Shown: positions 42,712 through 54,048, counted from the first letter of the stretch. The stretch: 64,000 nucleotides of DNA from Adiantum capillus-veneris (GCA_014529385.2 CM043965.1:11398412-11462411), one strand, 5' to 3'. Program-made: numbers and translations. The notes: generated by a model from the sequence alone, not told the origin.

Positions 42712-44985
42712 ATGGGGGTAAGGTTTAAGCCAAGCAACCAAGAGACCTCTTGTCAAGGCTTGGAGGAGGTAGGTCCTCAAGAGAACGAAGGTGTTCAAGA
42801 TGAAGGGATGCTGGAAGGTATGCTATCAACAACACTTACAAAGGATGAAAGAGAGGAGTTCAAATGTGTGCTAAGGAAGTTTCCTAGGCTTTTTGCTAAA
42901 GACTACACCGACGTGCGTGGAGTAGATGTTGTTCAACACAAGATTGAGTTGAAGCCAGAGGCCACACCTAAGGCTCAAAAGCTACGAAGGCTAGGAGTCA
43001 TTAAGGAGCAGGATCTACTCAAGGAGGTAACAAAGCTTCTAGCAGCAGGTTTCATTTATCCAGTGGAGAATTCAGAGTGGGTCTCTCCCGTTGTTGTCAC
43101 TCCTAAGAAAAACGGCAAGTGGAGGGTGTGTGTGGATTATCGTCCACTTAATGAGGCAACAAAAAGAGATCACTTTCCCCTCCCATTTCAGGATGAGATA
43201 CTAAATGAAGTAGCTGGTCATGAGAAGTACACTGTGTGTGATGGCTACTCGGGTTACTTTCAAATAGGTATCGCATTGGAGGATCAATTGAAAACAACCT
43301 TTATCACTCCTTGGGGTTGCTATGCTTTTAGAGTCATGCCATTTGGCCTGACAAATGCTCCTGCAACTTTCCAACGCTTCATGAACATGGTGTTTCAAGC
43401 ATTCTTTGGAAAGTCCATTAGGGTTTTTATTGATGATTTTTGCATTTATAGCTCAAAATCATTGCATCTACAAAGGGTAGAAGAAGGTTTAAAGAAGCTC
43501 TATGACATGGGAGGTCAACTCAACCCCGACAAGTGTCACATAGCTGAGGATGAAGTGATCTTGCTTGGTCACAAGGTTTCCTATAAAGGCATTGAGGTGG
43601 ATCCTTCAAAGGTAAAGGCTCTTATTGAGCTCCCCTCACCCAAGAATCTCAAAGAGGTCATATCATTCATTCAAAAAGTGAAGTATATGTCACGCTTTAT
43701 TCACTTAGCTTCGGAGTTGCTTCATCCTTTGCAAAAGTTGACACAACAAGTAGAATTTGCATGGTCTGATGAGCTTGAAGAGTACTTTTGTAACATTAAA
43801 GCCATTTGGTCAGAGCTACCAACACTCATGCCTCCTTGTTGGGAGTACACATTCTTTGTTAGCTCTAGTGCTGGGAAAGAAACAATTGGTGCTGTGTTGC
43901 TACAACAAGATCCCCACAGTACAAAGATGCGACCCATCTACTTTGCTAGTAGGGTCATGAATGCTTTGGAGAGAGACTACACAGAAGCAGAACTCATGAT
44001 GCTTTCTCTCATGTTTGCGGTGAGAAAGTTTAGATCCTACCTGCTACCAAAACCTTTTGTAATTCTCACTGCAGAAAATTTGTTCCCTTGGGTGTCATCT
44101 CAAATGAATCTTAGTACTAGGATCTCAAAGTGGATTATGGAGTTGCAAGAGTTTCAATACTCTTTCAAGGTAGAAGATAGTGTGCGTGCACAATTGGCAG
44201 GGATTCTCACTTATAGGGTGCATGAAAAGGAGATTAAGGTGCCTGAAGTAAAGACCCTACCATCGCCACCACCAAAAAGTATTCCTAATGCTTTTACCTT
44301 GTTCTTTGATGGAGCTTTTCGTCGAGCCACAGGAAAAGCAGGGGGAGGGCTAGTGTTTCTCAACCCAAGTGGAGAGGTGGTCATGAAAGAGAAGTTCAAT
44401 CTACCAAGTTCAGCTAGCAACAATGAAGCAGAATACGACACACTAATTCATGGTTTGAAGATGTGCATTGGCCAAGGGATACAACGTCTCATGGTAAAGG
44501 GAGATGCACTTCTCATTGTTAAACAGATTTTAGGCATTTGGGCATGCAAGAATGAAAGCTTACGGACAAAAGTTCATGCCATTCGTAGATTGTTTAATCA
44601 ATTTGAAGAAGTGCAACTATATCATATTCCTAGGAAACAGAATGAAGATGCCGATTTACTTGCACAGCAAGTAGTTACATGTGTTGAGAAAGAAGTGCAG
44701 GTCATCATGGTGGCAGCAACTGTCAAGAAACCGAGATACCAGGGATTGGAGTCATTGGCTCCCATTATTAGCTACATTTTGGAGGGCGAGTTTCCACAAG
44801 ACTTCACGAAGGCTCAGAAGAGGAGACTCATGAAGAAGGCAAGCGCATATCTCTTCCTAGAAGGCTCCCTCTATCAAAGAGGGAGGGATCAAGTATGCAG
44901 AAGAGTACCAACTATTGAGGAAATTCCAGCCATTCTAAAAGGTTTGCATGAAGAAGCATGTGGTGGTCATTTTCCCAAGAATTAA
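42712..44985 (+). CDS. TE-P reverse transcriptase with two RNase H domains
   Basis: 757 codons. RT fingers and palm: VVVTPKKNGKWRVCVDYRPL, MPFGLTNAPATFQRFMN and FIDD with Asp241-Asp242. The native RNase H follows but has lost key acids (FFVSSSAGKETIGAVL where Asp is expected; ILTAENLFPW for TDH). A second, archaeal-type RNase H comes next, with all four acids: LFFDGAF Asp533, NNEAEY Glu574, VKGDALL Asp598, NEDADLLA Asp648. A second RNase H after a degenerate first one defines the Tat lineage of plant Ty3/gypsy. The integrase zinc domain starts at the C-terminus (LHEEACGGHF) and a one-base shift breaks the frame. Confidence 0.92.
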   Translation: MGVRFKPSNQETSCQGLEEVGPQENEGVQDEGMLEGMLSTTLTKDEREEFKCVLRKFPRLFAKDYTDVRGVDVVQHKIELKPEATPKAQKLRRLGVIKEQDLLKEVTKLLAAGFIYPVENSEWVSPVVVTPKKNGKWRVCVDYRPLNEATKRDHFPLPFQDEILNEVAGHEKYTVCDGYSGYFQIGIALEDQLKTTFITPWGCYAFRVMPFGLTNAPATFQRFMNMVFQAFFGKSIRVFIDDFCIYSSKSLHLQRVEEGLKKLYDMGGQLNPDKCHIAEDEVILLGHKVSYKGIEVDPSKVKALIELPSPKNLKEVISFIQKVKYMSRFIHLASELLHPLQKLTQQVEFAWSDELEEYFCNIKAIWSELPTLMPPCWEYTFFVSSSAGKETIGAVLLQQDPHSTKMRPIYFASRVMNALERDYTEAELMMLSLMFAVRKFRSYLLPKPFVILTAENLFPWVSSQMNLSTRISKWIMELQEFQYSFKVEDSVRAQLAGILTYRVHEKEIKVPEVKTLPSPPPKSIPNAFTLFFDGAFRRATGKAGGGLVFLNPSGEVVMKEKFNLPSSASNNEAEYDTLIHGLKMCIGQGIQRLMVKGDALLIVKQILGIWACKNESLRTKVHAIRRLFNQFEEVQLYHIPRKQNEDADLLAQQVVTCVEKEVQVIMVAATVKKPRYQGLESLAPIISYILEGEFPQDFTKAQKRRLMKKASAYLFLEGSLYQRGRDQVCRRVPTIEEIPAILKGLHEEACGGHFPKN

Positions 44986-46169
44986 CTGTGAAGAAGATTT
45001 TGCTTGCGGGGTATGTTTGGCCAAGTCTGCATGTGGATGTCCAACATTGGTGTAAAAGTTGTCACAATTGTCAGGTAAATGGGAATAGAAGATTGGTTTA
45101 TGGTCCAAGGCAAATCGTGCTTGCAAATGGACCGTTTGAAAAGTGGGGCATTGATGCTATGGGTCCTCTGCCTAGGACAAAAAATGGTAAACTCTACATT
45201 CTAGTGGCTGTAGACTATATGACTAGGTGGGTGGAAGCACAAAGTGTGGCAAAGGTAAATGAGAAGACAGTGAGCAAATTCGTCTACACTCACATTTGTT
45301 GTAGATTTGGCACACCTTTGGAGATTGTTTCTGATAATGGTCCAGGGTTTAGAAAGGGATTGCTCACAGAAGTCTGTGAAGAACTTCACATTCTACATCG
45401 TCACAGTACACCCTACTATCCCCAATCAAATGGTTTGGTAGAAAAAGCTAATGGTGTCATTGCAGGCATCATTAGAAAGATGGTGAAAAACAAGACAAAG
45501 TTGTGGGATGACTTCTTGGATGGTGCCTTGTGGGCGTATCGAACCACATATAGGGAAGCCACGGAGTTCACACCATTTCACTTGGTCTATGGTCAAGAGG
45601 CTTTACAGCCAATTGAGCTAAACATTCCAACAATGCGACTTCATGGCAAATCAGCACAAGATGATCAAGAAGCATGGATGGATCGACTTCTTACCTTAGC
45701 TGAGCTTGAGTGGAAAAGAGAAGCAGCATACGAGTGCTATAAGAGGAAAGCCACACAGACAAAGGAGAAGCTTGACAAGAAACTGAAGGACAAAGGCATC
45801 AATGAAGGAGATCTTGTGCTAAGGTATGACAATCGACTCGATAATCGTTTTGATGCCAAATTTGAAACAAGATGGCAAGGGCCATACATAGTCAAGAAGG
45901 CTTTCAATTCAAGTTACTATCAGCTTATGGACTTGAATGGTAAAGAGCACTCCAGGAAAGTAAACGGGTATCGCTTGAAGCCCTATTTGAGTCGCCTTCT
46001 ACCAAAGGATCTACCAAAGATCTGTCAAAAGGCCACTGTCTCATGTAAGTATTGTTACATGAAGCATGAGTGTAACTCTAGCCAAAATTCTGAGGGGCCA
46101 AACAATGAAGATCTCGTCAAGGACTCTGAAGCACTCTCTTTGGAAAAGATGCTCTATGATGGTACATGA
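44958..46169 (+). CDS. TE-P integrase
   Basis: Frame-shifted continuation of pol. It has the second half of the HHCC zinc domain (WCKSCHNCQ). The catalytic core carries WGIDAMGPL (Asp), IVSDNGPGF (Asp) and YPQSNGLVEKANG (Glu). Then come the usual plant segments PFHLVYGQEALQPIE and RWQGPYIVKKAF (GPY module). There is no chromodomain. The C-terminal tail is Cys-rich (SCKYCYMKHEC) and ends 28 bp before the 3' LTR. All catalytic residues are intact. Confidence 0.9.
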   Translation: MWWSFSQELTVKKILLAGYVWPSLHVDVQHWCKSCHNCQVNGNRRLVYGPRQIVLANGPFEKWGIDAMGPLPRTKNGKLYILVAVDYMTRWVEAQSVAKVNEKTVSKFVYTHICCRFGTPLEIVSDNGPGFRKGLLTEVCEELHILHRHSTPYYPQSNGLVEKANGVIAGIIRKMVKNKTKLWDDFLDGALWAYRTTYREATEFTPFHLVYGQEALQPIELNIPTMRLHGKSAQDDQEAWMDRLLTLAELEWKREAAYECYKRKATQTKEKLDKKLKDKGINEGDLVLRYDNRLDNRFDAKFETRWQGPYIVKKAFNSSYYQLMDLNGKEHSRKVNGYRLKPYLSRLLPKDLPKICQKATVSCKYCYMKHECNSSQNSEGPNNEDLVKDSEALSLEKMLYDGT

Positions 46170-46180
46170 ATATACCATCA

Positions 46181-46197
46181 TCCTGGGGGAGGGCTAA
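46181..46197 (+). other. TE-P polypurine tract
   Basis: TCCTGGGGGAGGGCTAA immediately before the 3' LTR start TGATAGCC. Confidence 0.8.
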
Positions 46198-48595
46198 TGA
46201 TAGCCGTTTTCTGGCTCTCCATAATTGCCATAGTGAGTTACTCACCCCTACCAAATTCACCCAAACACTGTGGCTATCCCTACCATTTCACTGTATATAG
46301 GTGCGTGTGAGTTAGGGGACTTTTCCCATATCTCTTATTGAAATAAAAAACCCTCAATTAGCTAGTCATTGGGCTAGTTGAGCCAAAAAATATAAAAAAA
46401 ATAAAAAATATAAGTATATTATGGCCCATGCGTATGTAAATATTTCTTTGTATATAGGGCCTAAATAAAAGATTTTTTCATAATTATTTTGGTATTTATT
46501 TAAATATTTCTACCTAGGTGTGTGTTATTTATGCTCTGTACATTGCCTCACCATTACCACAATTTTTCTTACCATTTTTCATACTCTTTATTCCATATAG
46601 AAATATTTTCATGTAAGCTTCTCTTATATTTGGTGTAACTCCACCCCAACAAAAATCCAAAAAAACTAGTTTTATTTATGTGTATATTTTTTCACTATTG
46701 TGATTTTTCCCTTCCTACATCTATTTTGTTTTTTTCTAAAAAATTAGAACACCAAAAATATTTATCTTTTTATGGTAGCCTCATAATGAGAGAGATTTCT
46801 TTTGACCCCTTTATATTTTTTCCACTTATATTATTTATATTTGACATGTACATATTTTTTAGACCCCTCAATATTTGATTTTCTTAGTTGTACTATTCAC
46901 TTATATCATGATCTCAACAATATCTTCAATTATAGACCTACCAAATAAGGTCAAGGGTAGGTGGCATGCATACATGCACTATGGAGGGCTCACTCTTGGA
47001 GGTATTCAAAAGAATCATCCAAAGAAGGACCCCACAAGGACTTTGTGCAGTGGAAAAAAACAGTCGGTTTTGCTGAATTTTTAAAGGTCACTTGCTCTCC
47101 GAATTTGAAAAGGTGATACAAACAAAAGTTGTAGCTCGTGGGCTGAACTTTTGCCTCAAATTTTTTCATATTTTTTTGAGCTACGAGCTGTGAGCTATGA
47201 TTTTATTAGTGGACCCCAGTTTTCCCATGCTATGCAGCCACACTCTCTCTTCCACTTTATCATTTTCCTCTTTCACACACACTTCTCCACTCATTATCCC
47301 CACCTCTCTCACCACTCCTCTCTGCACCCTACTCACCTTCTCCTCAACCTTGAAGAATAAGAGAAACCATGGTGAACTCATACCTCCCACACACAATTCC
47401 ATTCCAAAATTGACCACCTAGTCTCATTTTTCCTCCTCCAAATTACCCATATCTATCAAAAAAACCACAAAATTCAGCCTCTTCTCTTAAAAGACAGCAT
47501 CATGGTGGTTGATTACTCAGCTTCAATTACCTTGTCTCTCAAGGAAGGTCAAGAGTGGAGAAAAAATGTACCGTCAAAGCTAGTGGACCGTCAACAAGCG
47601 TCAAAATTGGCCCTACTCAAGACACTTGGAGCATCAACCTTGTAAGAAATCCACCTTTTCTTACCTCTTAAGAGTTTTTCTTCTTATTTGTATCCTACAT
47701 GGATACTCCCATTGTATCCTACATGGATACTCCCATTGTAAATATCCAATTCCATTTGTAAATTAATACTAACTCTACTAACACTAACCCACTATGAAAA
47801 GTCCTATCACCTCCATTTCTCTCCTCTCTCTTTCCCCACCAACTTCTTGATAATTCCAAGCAAAAGAAATTAGATAAATTGCTGAAAATCTAACCCAACC
47901 ATGGTTAGAGGAGTAACCCTAGCCTTCAAAATTGCTATAAAAGGAGGGTGTAGCTAGCACAAAAAGGGGAGCCATAAGCAAGAGCACTATGCTATAGCTT
48001 GAGAAGCCAAGCTCAACCTCTCTAGAAGGAGCTCTTGAGTGGAAGCTCATTGTCTTATGCATGTGCATGTGTTGTAATAGGGGATTAGCAAGGGAACTCT
48101 ATGCCATTGTAAGAGAGAGAGTGATCATTCAATTGAGAGTAGGAAATCTATCATTTCTCCTACTAGTGTAAGCCCAACATTTGCTGAATCAAGGAGGGTG
48201 GATTTGGACTAAGCTTGGATACTTTGTCTCCCTTCCAACGTGAAGTAATGGACAACAATGATGCGTAAGTGTCTTGGTGTTTTTTTTGTTAAGTTCTTGA
48301 TAGCTTGTCTCTGGTGTTGTCATCAATTTAGCCATAAATCCCACATACTGTAAGAGGGCGACAGGGTGGAGAGGACTCCCCTGGCCTTAAGACAGTGATT
48401 GGGGTGGCTTTTCTTGTGATGTGTTGTGGTGAATTTACTCAAGCTATGTTGAACAAATACTAATCTCACTTTGATTGGTCATGACAGATTTGTAAGAAGG
48501 TATTAATGCAACAAGCACCCCCCCCCCCCCTTCTCTCTCTTTCTTACATATATAATTGTGTTTGCTTGATCATTGCCGATACTTTCAAAGCAGCG

Positions 48596-48661
<66 letters not shown>

Positions 48662-48666
48662 CCTCT

Positions 48667-48699
<33 letters not shown>

Positions 48700-48876
48700 T
48701 TACGCGTCCTAGTTCGCATCCAAAACTAGGTGGTGCCCCAAATTTGTGTAGGGTAAGGTTGCGGGTTTGTGTGTGTGTGTTTGTTGTTTTTCCAACCCCA
48801 ACCCAATTGAGAAGCACGGGAGCCTTGAAGGGTGTCTAGAGGTTGCTCTTTTTGTTGCCCGCCCCGGACCGCTTCA
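46198..48876 (+). mobile_element. TE-P 3' LTR (2679 bp)
   Basis: Direct repeat of 37673-40278 with scattered single-base differences. Extra segments are about 37 bp near 47131-47167 and a tandem duplication of TCCTACATGGATACTCCCAT at about 47692-47739. The LTR ends in CGCTTCA. Confidence 0.93.
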
Positions 48877-49990
48877 GTGCCTGCCCTTAGTCCCCCTGAG
48901 TCCCTTTTAAGCCTTATTTCAACAAAAAAATCAAATGGATAGAAAGTAACTCCCTGTGTTCATTTCAGAGCCTCCAAGCCGTTTTCTGACTTTTGGAGTT
49001 CTTTTCGGCGATGAAATTTCTTGATGTTGGTCTCCATAGCTTCCCGATCCCTTGGGGATCCTTGCCATATGGTATTTGTGGAGTTTGGCTTCATCGGAGC
49101 TCCATTTGGCAATTTGTCACTCTAGAAGCACCCGTGGTTGCGTTTACATGTTTTGGATGACTTGTGGTGGTCTACCACCATAGGTATTGGTTGTTGATGG
49201 TCTAGGAAAGCCGCTCGTGAAGTTTGGTGGCAAACGGACATGCGGTTTGGCCGCGAGAGCTATTTGACGCTTTGTGTGTATGATGTCATTTCTGAAGTTC
49301 AGTGCCGCTTCGGGTCACCTTTTGGTCATGTGGGCTACATAGAATTGTCGAGCATGTCGAGATGCTCGTACCCATGAATTTTGGTAGCATTTGGGCGCCT
49401 CTCCACCGATTTCCCATTTGGTGGCCTCTTGCAAGATTCTAGGAATTAGGGTTTTTCCGATGGTTTTCTACTGCCTTTGGACATTCAAGACTGGTCTCCT
49501 ATGCTAGGGTAAGCTGCCGATGAAGTCTCGTTGCTTTTGGGTTAGCTGTTAGGTGGTTACTTCTACTTGTAGGTCTCTGCCCGCTTTCTGTGTGAACCCT
49601 ATGCTAGTTTTCGCGACAAAACGACGAACATGCGCGAAAAGCTCAAGGTGGTGAGCCTACCTCATGTCTGAAGCCCGTCAGATAGTCGTGCGCGTCGTAA
49701 AAGCTGTTGGAAGTTCGTTCGCTCTAGGTGGCAGAAGCTCTCTCTCAAAGGTCAATAGTGGGAATGAGCTAAAAATGAAGTGAAAATTTCTTATAATGGA
49801 GGTCCCCGAACCACTTTTCATGAAATTTGACATGTGCTCCTAACTTCTTGCGAGATGTGGTTTAGGCTCAAATATTTCTTGATTTGGACTTCATTTGCCC
49901 AGTTTCCGAGAAATTTGGCATTTCGGTCAAAATCTAGCCAAAACACGCTTTTCGCTCCAGTCACATAATTGCACCCCCAATGTCCCATAG
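48877..49990. other. unassigned repeat-like sequence
   Basis: No gene. It should include the sequence joined to the E3 leader before TE-P inserted, but I find neither an E3-type LTR nor a primer-binding site. From about 49990 rightwards it becomes the E2 3' non-coding region. Confidence 0.35.
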
Positions 49991-50659
49991 GTTTTCCTAT
50001 AGTCATTGATCATCCCCATATTTTTTGTTTTTCATTACGATCATTTTCCACCTGCTTTTTGTATTTTTGAAATTTTTCTGCCAAAAATTAGCAAAATTAA
50101 AAGGAAAATCAAACCCAAAAAATCATAATAAATCAAAAACATCACCGCAAAACATTATATACACTCACATACAATTTTTTTGGCCGGATTTCTCCGTTTT
50201 ACCAATATTTTGCCCGAAAAAATGGCTATTTCTACCTATATACACACACTTAGGGGCTTGATTTGGCATTTGGCCCCATATACTTGTAGATTCATGCTGT
50301 ATAAGGGCATATGTACTTGGGTTAGTCCAGAAAATTTGCAATCAAACATGCCCTTTTTTGCAAATAGTCGAAAAACATGCCCTTTTTTGCTCTTTTTGCC
50401 ATTGGGTCCGCATTTGAGAATGCCTCCTCCCCTCCTAGCCGGAGTCCTCCCGGACGACAAGGTATTGCCTCGGAGTATGTGCCATGCACGGGTTGAAAAC
50501 ATTGTGCTAATGCTTGGCTTTTTAATGTGGCCCTATTTTATGCATACTCGCTCAATGCATGGAAAAATTAATGCTGTGCAAGAGAAGGGTATAACCAACA
50601 TGCTTATTGGCATTTTCCGTCGAGGTTTCCTGTTTTCTTTTGAAGTAAAATCTATAACT
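49991..50659 (-). other. E2 3' non-coding region
   Basis: Aligns with 23700-24290 of E1, including the GGGCATATGTA, TGCATACTCGCTCAATGCAT and ATGCTTATTGGCATTTT words. The E2 3' LTR, with start TGTTTGAC, was not found to the left, so E2 is truncated or rearranged here. Confidence 0.5.
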
Positions 50660-51064
50660 CTACCGCTCTTTTTTTTTATTGTCTTTCTTGCAAAAGTCGC
50701 GTGCTTTGCGGCTACTGTTGATATGGCCGTAGTTGTCTTCTTGGAGAGAATTGGCTTGGCCGGAATGGCCGTAGACCTTATCTCTTTTGCTTTCCATTTG
50801 TAGATTTGTTTTGCCGGTCTTTGTAGGTTTATCGCGACTTCCTTGTGTGCAATTTTTTTGTTGGTTGCTGATTGGCATCCACATAAGTCGGTTTGTTGGT
50901 TTCATATGCAGTTGTCTGCCTTCCGATGTTGCTTGTACTGAAGGGAGTTCCTTTTGATTCGGTTTTGCGATCCAGATGCGAGTTGTATTGAAGTTATTGC
51001 TGAGCATTTTCTTTGGGATCCATATCTTTTTTATTACCTTGGGTTTTGGTTGAACTATCTGTTT
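50660..51064 (-). pseudogene. E2 tail with IWIPK-like motifs
   Basis: In frame after one TAG behind the second protease-like domain. It contains KVIKKIWIPKKM, TTRIWIAKPN and RLMWMPISN, after QVWVRKDRS in the preceding ORF. It ends Lys-rich (CKKDNKKKER). The same motif series is present in E1 although E1 has lost everything between. Confidence 0.5.
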
Positions 51065-51680
51065 CTATTGAACTCTTCCGTGGTATTGTGGTTTGTCTGC
51101 CATGTCACTTCTATCCTTCCGCACCCATACTTGTTTTTCTCGTGTTGCTAACTCTGATTTGTTCACTGTGGTATGTGACTTTTTATGCTTATAGTGAGCA
51201 TGGTTGGCAGTTCCCTGTTTGTTAGCCTTGGGTATCATGTTGTTCTTTGGTGGCCCCCTTCCTTTTAGCTCTTTATCCAGTGATTGCATTGCTAGCAGTT
51301 GATTATTCCGGGGTTGTTGAGAAAATATTATCACCTGTTGTTCTTGTGCATGCTGAATATTGACCGCATTCGCATTCCAGTCTATCTGCATATTGTACTC
51401 TTTTTGCCAAGGTTGTCCCAACAACATGGGATGTTGTGTGCTTTCATCCTTCACCACATAAAGCTTGTGTGGGTAAATATATTGATGTACTTGTACATGC
51501 AATATAGTCCAACCCAATGTTTTCAGCGAATGTGATGTACTACTTTCCAGCACTTGTGGAGTACGATGAAGTTGACCTGTGGGTTTGAGCCGTTGATATA
51601 ATCTGTCTGAGATCAAATTTTCTTGAGCTCCAGAATCAAGCATGCCGTCGATTCAACCTGATTGCTACCCACTTTGACTG
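51065..51680 (-). pseudogene. E2 second retropepsin-like domain, downstream of integrase
   Basis: Begins AVKVGSNQVESTA at the end of the integrase ORF, then after a one-base frame shift MLDSGAQENLISDRLYQRLK, with the catalytic Asp codon at 51635-51637 in a canonical Asp-Ser-Gly-Ala. Later strands include TILHVQVHQYI, KLYVVKDES and HPMLLGQPWQKEYNMQIDW, the hydrophobic-hydrophobic-G motif and helix of retropepsins. This is a complete aspartic-protease fold by motif order, separate from the normal protease at 54.9-55.2 kb. A protease 3' of integrase is not the usual Ty3/gypsy order. A Gln/Lys-rich tail follows. Confidence 0.7.
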
Positions 51681-52284
51681 CAATTATTGGCTCCACTGTG
51701 TCTTCATCAAACTTTCTTAGTCGAATGGCATTGATATGCAACGGTGCTCCACATTGTTGTTGTTGTCGCAGAAGTCTTCTTTTTGCAATGCGTTCTTTTG
51801 CTTCTACTTGAGCTTCTTCTTGTACCCTCTCTTTTTCCTTCATTCGTTGTTTTCCTTGATGGATTTGTTGAAGCATATCCTGTGTTAGTGGTAAATGATA
51901 TTTTTTCAATCGACACCCACTAATCCAATTTGGCATTTCTTTGCCTAATGTAGCAAGCTTGACAGCTCCACTTTGTGATAGGTCACTAATCACAAAGGGT
52001 CCCATCCCTTGCTTTTTAAGTTTCTTGGAATGTTGCTTCAAGGTATAAACAAGTACATAATCACCTGTTTTGAACTCCTTCGTGTGCACATGCTTGTCAA
52101 AAAACTCCTTTTGTCTTCTCTTTTTAGCATAGATCGAAGCTACAGCTCTCAAGCGAAGTTCATCTAGCTTTTCAAGGTCATCTATTCTTGAAGAGAGCTC
52201 ATGCCCTGTCCATTCTAAGCGTTTCGCTACTCGTAGAGTTGGAATTAAAAACTCTATGGGTAATATAGCATTTAGGCCAAACAC
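51644..52284 (-). pseudogene. E2 integrase C-terminal domain
   Basis: In frame with the catalytic part after two stops at 52321 and 52366. Contains VFGLNAILPIEFLIPTLRVA, a helical segment, VLVYTLKQHSKKLKKQGMGP and FVISDLSQSGAVKLATL (GPF module). No chromodomain: instead a Lys/Gln/Arg-rich helical linker (MKEKERVQEEAQVEAKERIA) leads to the second protease-like domain. Confidence 0.75.
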
Positions 52285-52362
52285 TATGTTGTACGGTGTC
52301 GTTCCTATCGATGTTTTCTAAGCTACCCTATTGGCCCATAGTGTTGAGTGTATCTGCTGATC

Positions 52363-53220
52363 CTAGTCTGTTCTTAATTTTGATACAATTTTAGTGAGAA
52401 CTGTGCATAGTGTTTTATTTGTGGCCTCTGCTTGTCCATTTGCCTGTGGATGATATGGAGCAGAGTTTCTATGTATGACCATGAATTCCTCTAGCAGATA
52501 TTCAATGACTTCATTAAGAAAATGTGTTCCTCGATCACTGACAATTTCTATTGGTAAACCGTATCGTACAAAGTTATTTTCATACAAAAATTGTGCAGTG
52601 GTTCGTGCATCTGCTTTTTGTTTTTCCTTGGCTTCTGCCCATTTCATGAGATAGTCCGCCACAATGATATATTGGGTATGGGTGCGATATGCAGGGGGTG
52701 AAATAGGCCCCACAAAATCAATGCCCCATTTTGCAAATGCCCTTGCTCCCATCATTGGCCGTAGTGGCATCTCATCTTTCTTTATCGACACCTTGGTGCG
52801 TTGACAAGCGTCACAACGCTTTACAAACTCTTCAGCATCCATATGTAATGTAGGCCACCATATTCCTATGGTTAAGACAATTTTTGTCGTCTTATCACCT
52901 GAATAATGGCCTCCACTTATTCCGCCATGTGCGTGTTCTAGAATCAGCAGGTATTCACTTTCACTTGCACAGATTCTAAGTTGATTGTCCTTTCCTCGCT
53001 TATAGAGTTGGTTCCCAATTAATTTAAAGTCACGAGCCTCCAGCTCTATAGCCCTTTTCCGTGATGTTGTCATGTTTTCAGGAAACGTCCTTGTGGTTAA
53101 TAAATCAATGATATATTGACTCCATGCAGGTGCAATGTTTACCTGAAACAATGTTGAGTGATCCACTGGTCGTTTGGCACTACATATAGTACAATTGGTA
53201 ACATAAGCATGTGTGTGCAT
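52363..53220 (-). pseudogene. E2 integrase zinc and catalytic domains
   Basis: 285 codons. The zinc domain has HAHGGISGGHYSGDKT and RCDACQR (HHCC). The catalytic triad lies in KWGIDFVGPIS, EIVSDRGTHF and YHPQANGQAEATNK. It ends LRTD before a TAG, consistent with a Trp codon. The protein is intact through all catalytic residues; it is decayed only by stops linking it to neighbours. This integrase is the only one of the E1/E2/E3 group in the window. Confidence 0.88.
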
Positions 53221-53508
53221 ACACAGTTGGCCAATAAACCCCTAACTGTTTCACTCTCTGGTGTGTTTTCACTGTTGAACAATGAAATGCACAATCCTAG
53301 ACATGCGCTTCTTCAAGATAACACTCACATTCTTCCGGATTTATACATAATCATAGAAGTTGGTCCGATCCTAGATAATACAGCCGTCCTGCAATCAACT
53401 GTAAGTTTTTTGTTTGTTAAATTTTTTGTTGTTTGGATTTGTCTTCTGTGTTATCAAACCTGCCTCCAAAGGAAAGAATGCTAACAATTTTCTGAGACCA
53501 TTTGGGTA

Positions 53509-53709
53509 TCATTTCAATATTGAAAAGATAACATCTGGTATGTCATCATCTACTCCTTCAGGAGCTTCCTTGTTGTGTATCCTTGAAAGATGATCAGCCC
53601 ATAGATAAGTTTTACCCTTTTTGACTACCACTGTGAAATCAAACGCTAGCTTAAATATGTCATTATATGTATAAGGACGCTGTTTGCTGGGTTTTGCATG
53701 TGATTTCAA
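53509..53709 (-). pseudogene. E2 RNase H C-terminal remnant
   Basis: TYNDIFKLAFDFTVVVKKGK then TYLWADHLSRI matches the end of the Ty3/gypsy RNase H (DF-x-V-x-x-x-G-x-x-N-x-x-AD-x-LSR). Upstream (53710-54048) there is no RT; the RT and most of RNase H are deleted. Confidence 0.65.
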
Positions 53710-54048
53710 AGGAATTGTATGTTGACATATCTATGGATCAACTCCTTTGAGGTCTTTGTAGGACCATGCAAACACATCTTTATACTTCTTGAGAAGTGTA
53801 AAGATAACCGTTCTTCTTCTTCAGGTTCTAAATCGGCTGAGGCTTCTCTCTTGGTTCATCGAGGTCTATCCGTTTTGCATTTTCTGGCCCATCATAAGAT
53901 TCCTGGTTTGTTCTTTCCCTGACTGGTGGTGTCATTATGATTTTTCCGTCTTGGATGGTGAATTTATGATAGTGTGATGGTACATTCATGTTTCCTTTTT
54001 TTTTGACTCCCCTTTACCATCACTTTCTCCCTCAGTCCTCCATACCTC

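Noticed and set aside
37668-48881. Perfect target-site duplication of TE-P
   Set aside because: Flanks GGTGT and GTGCC do not match at any likely LTR boundary; at best GTGT against GTGC.
51613-52284. Chromodomain at the E2 integrase C-terminus
   Set aside because: No aromatic cage or chromodomain pattern; the sequence after the GPF module is a charged helix and then a retropepsin-like fold.
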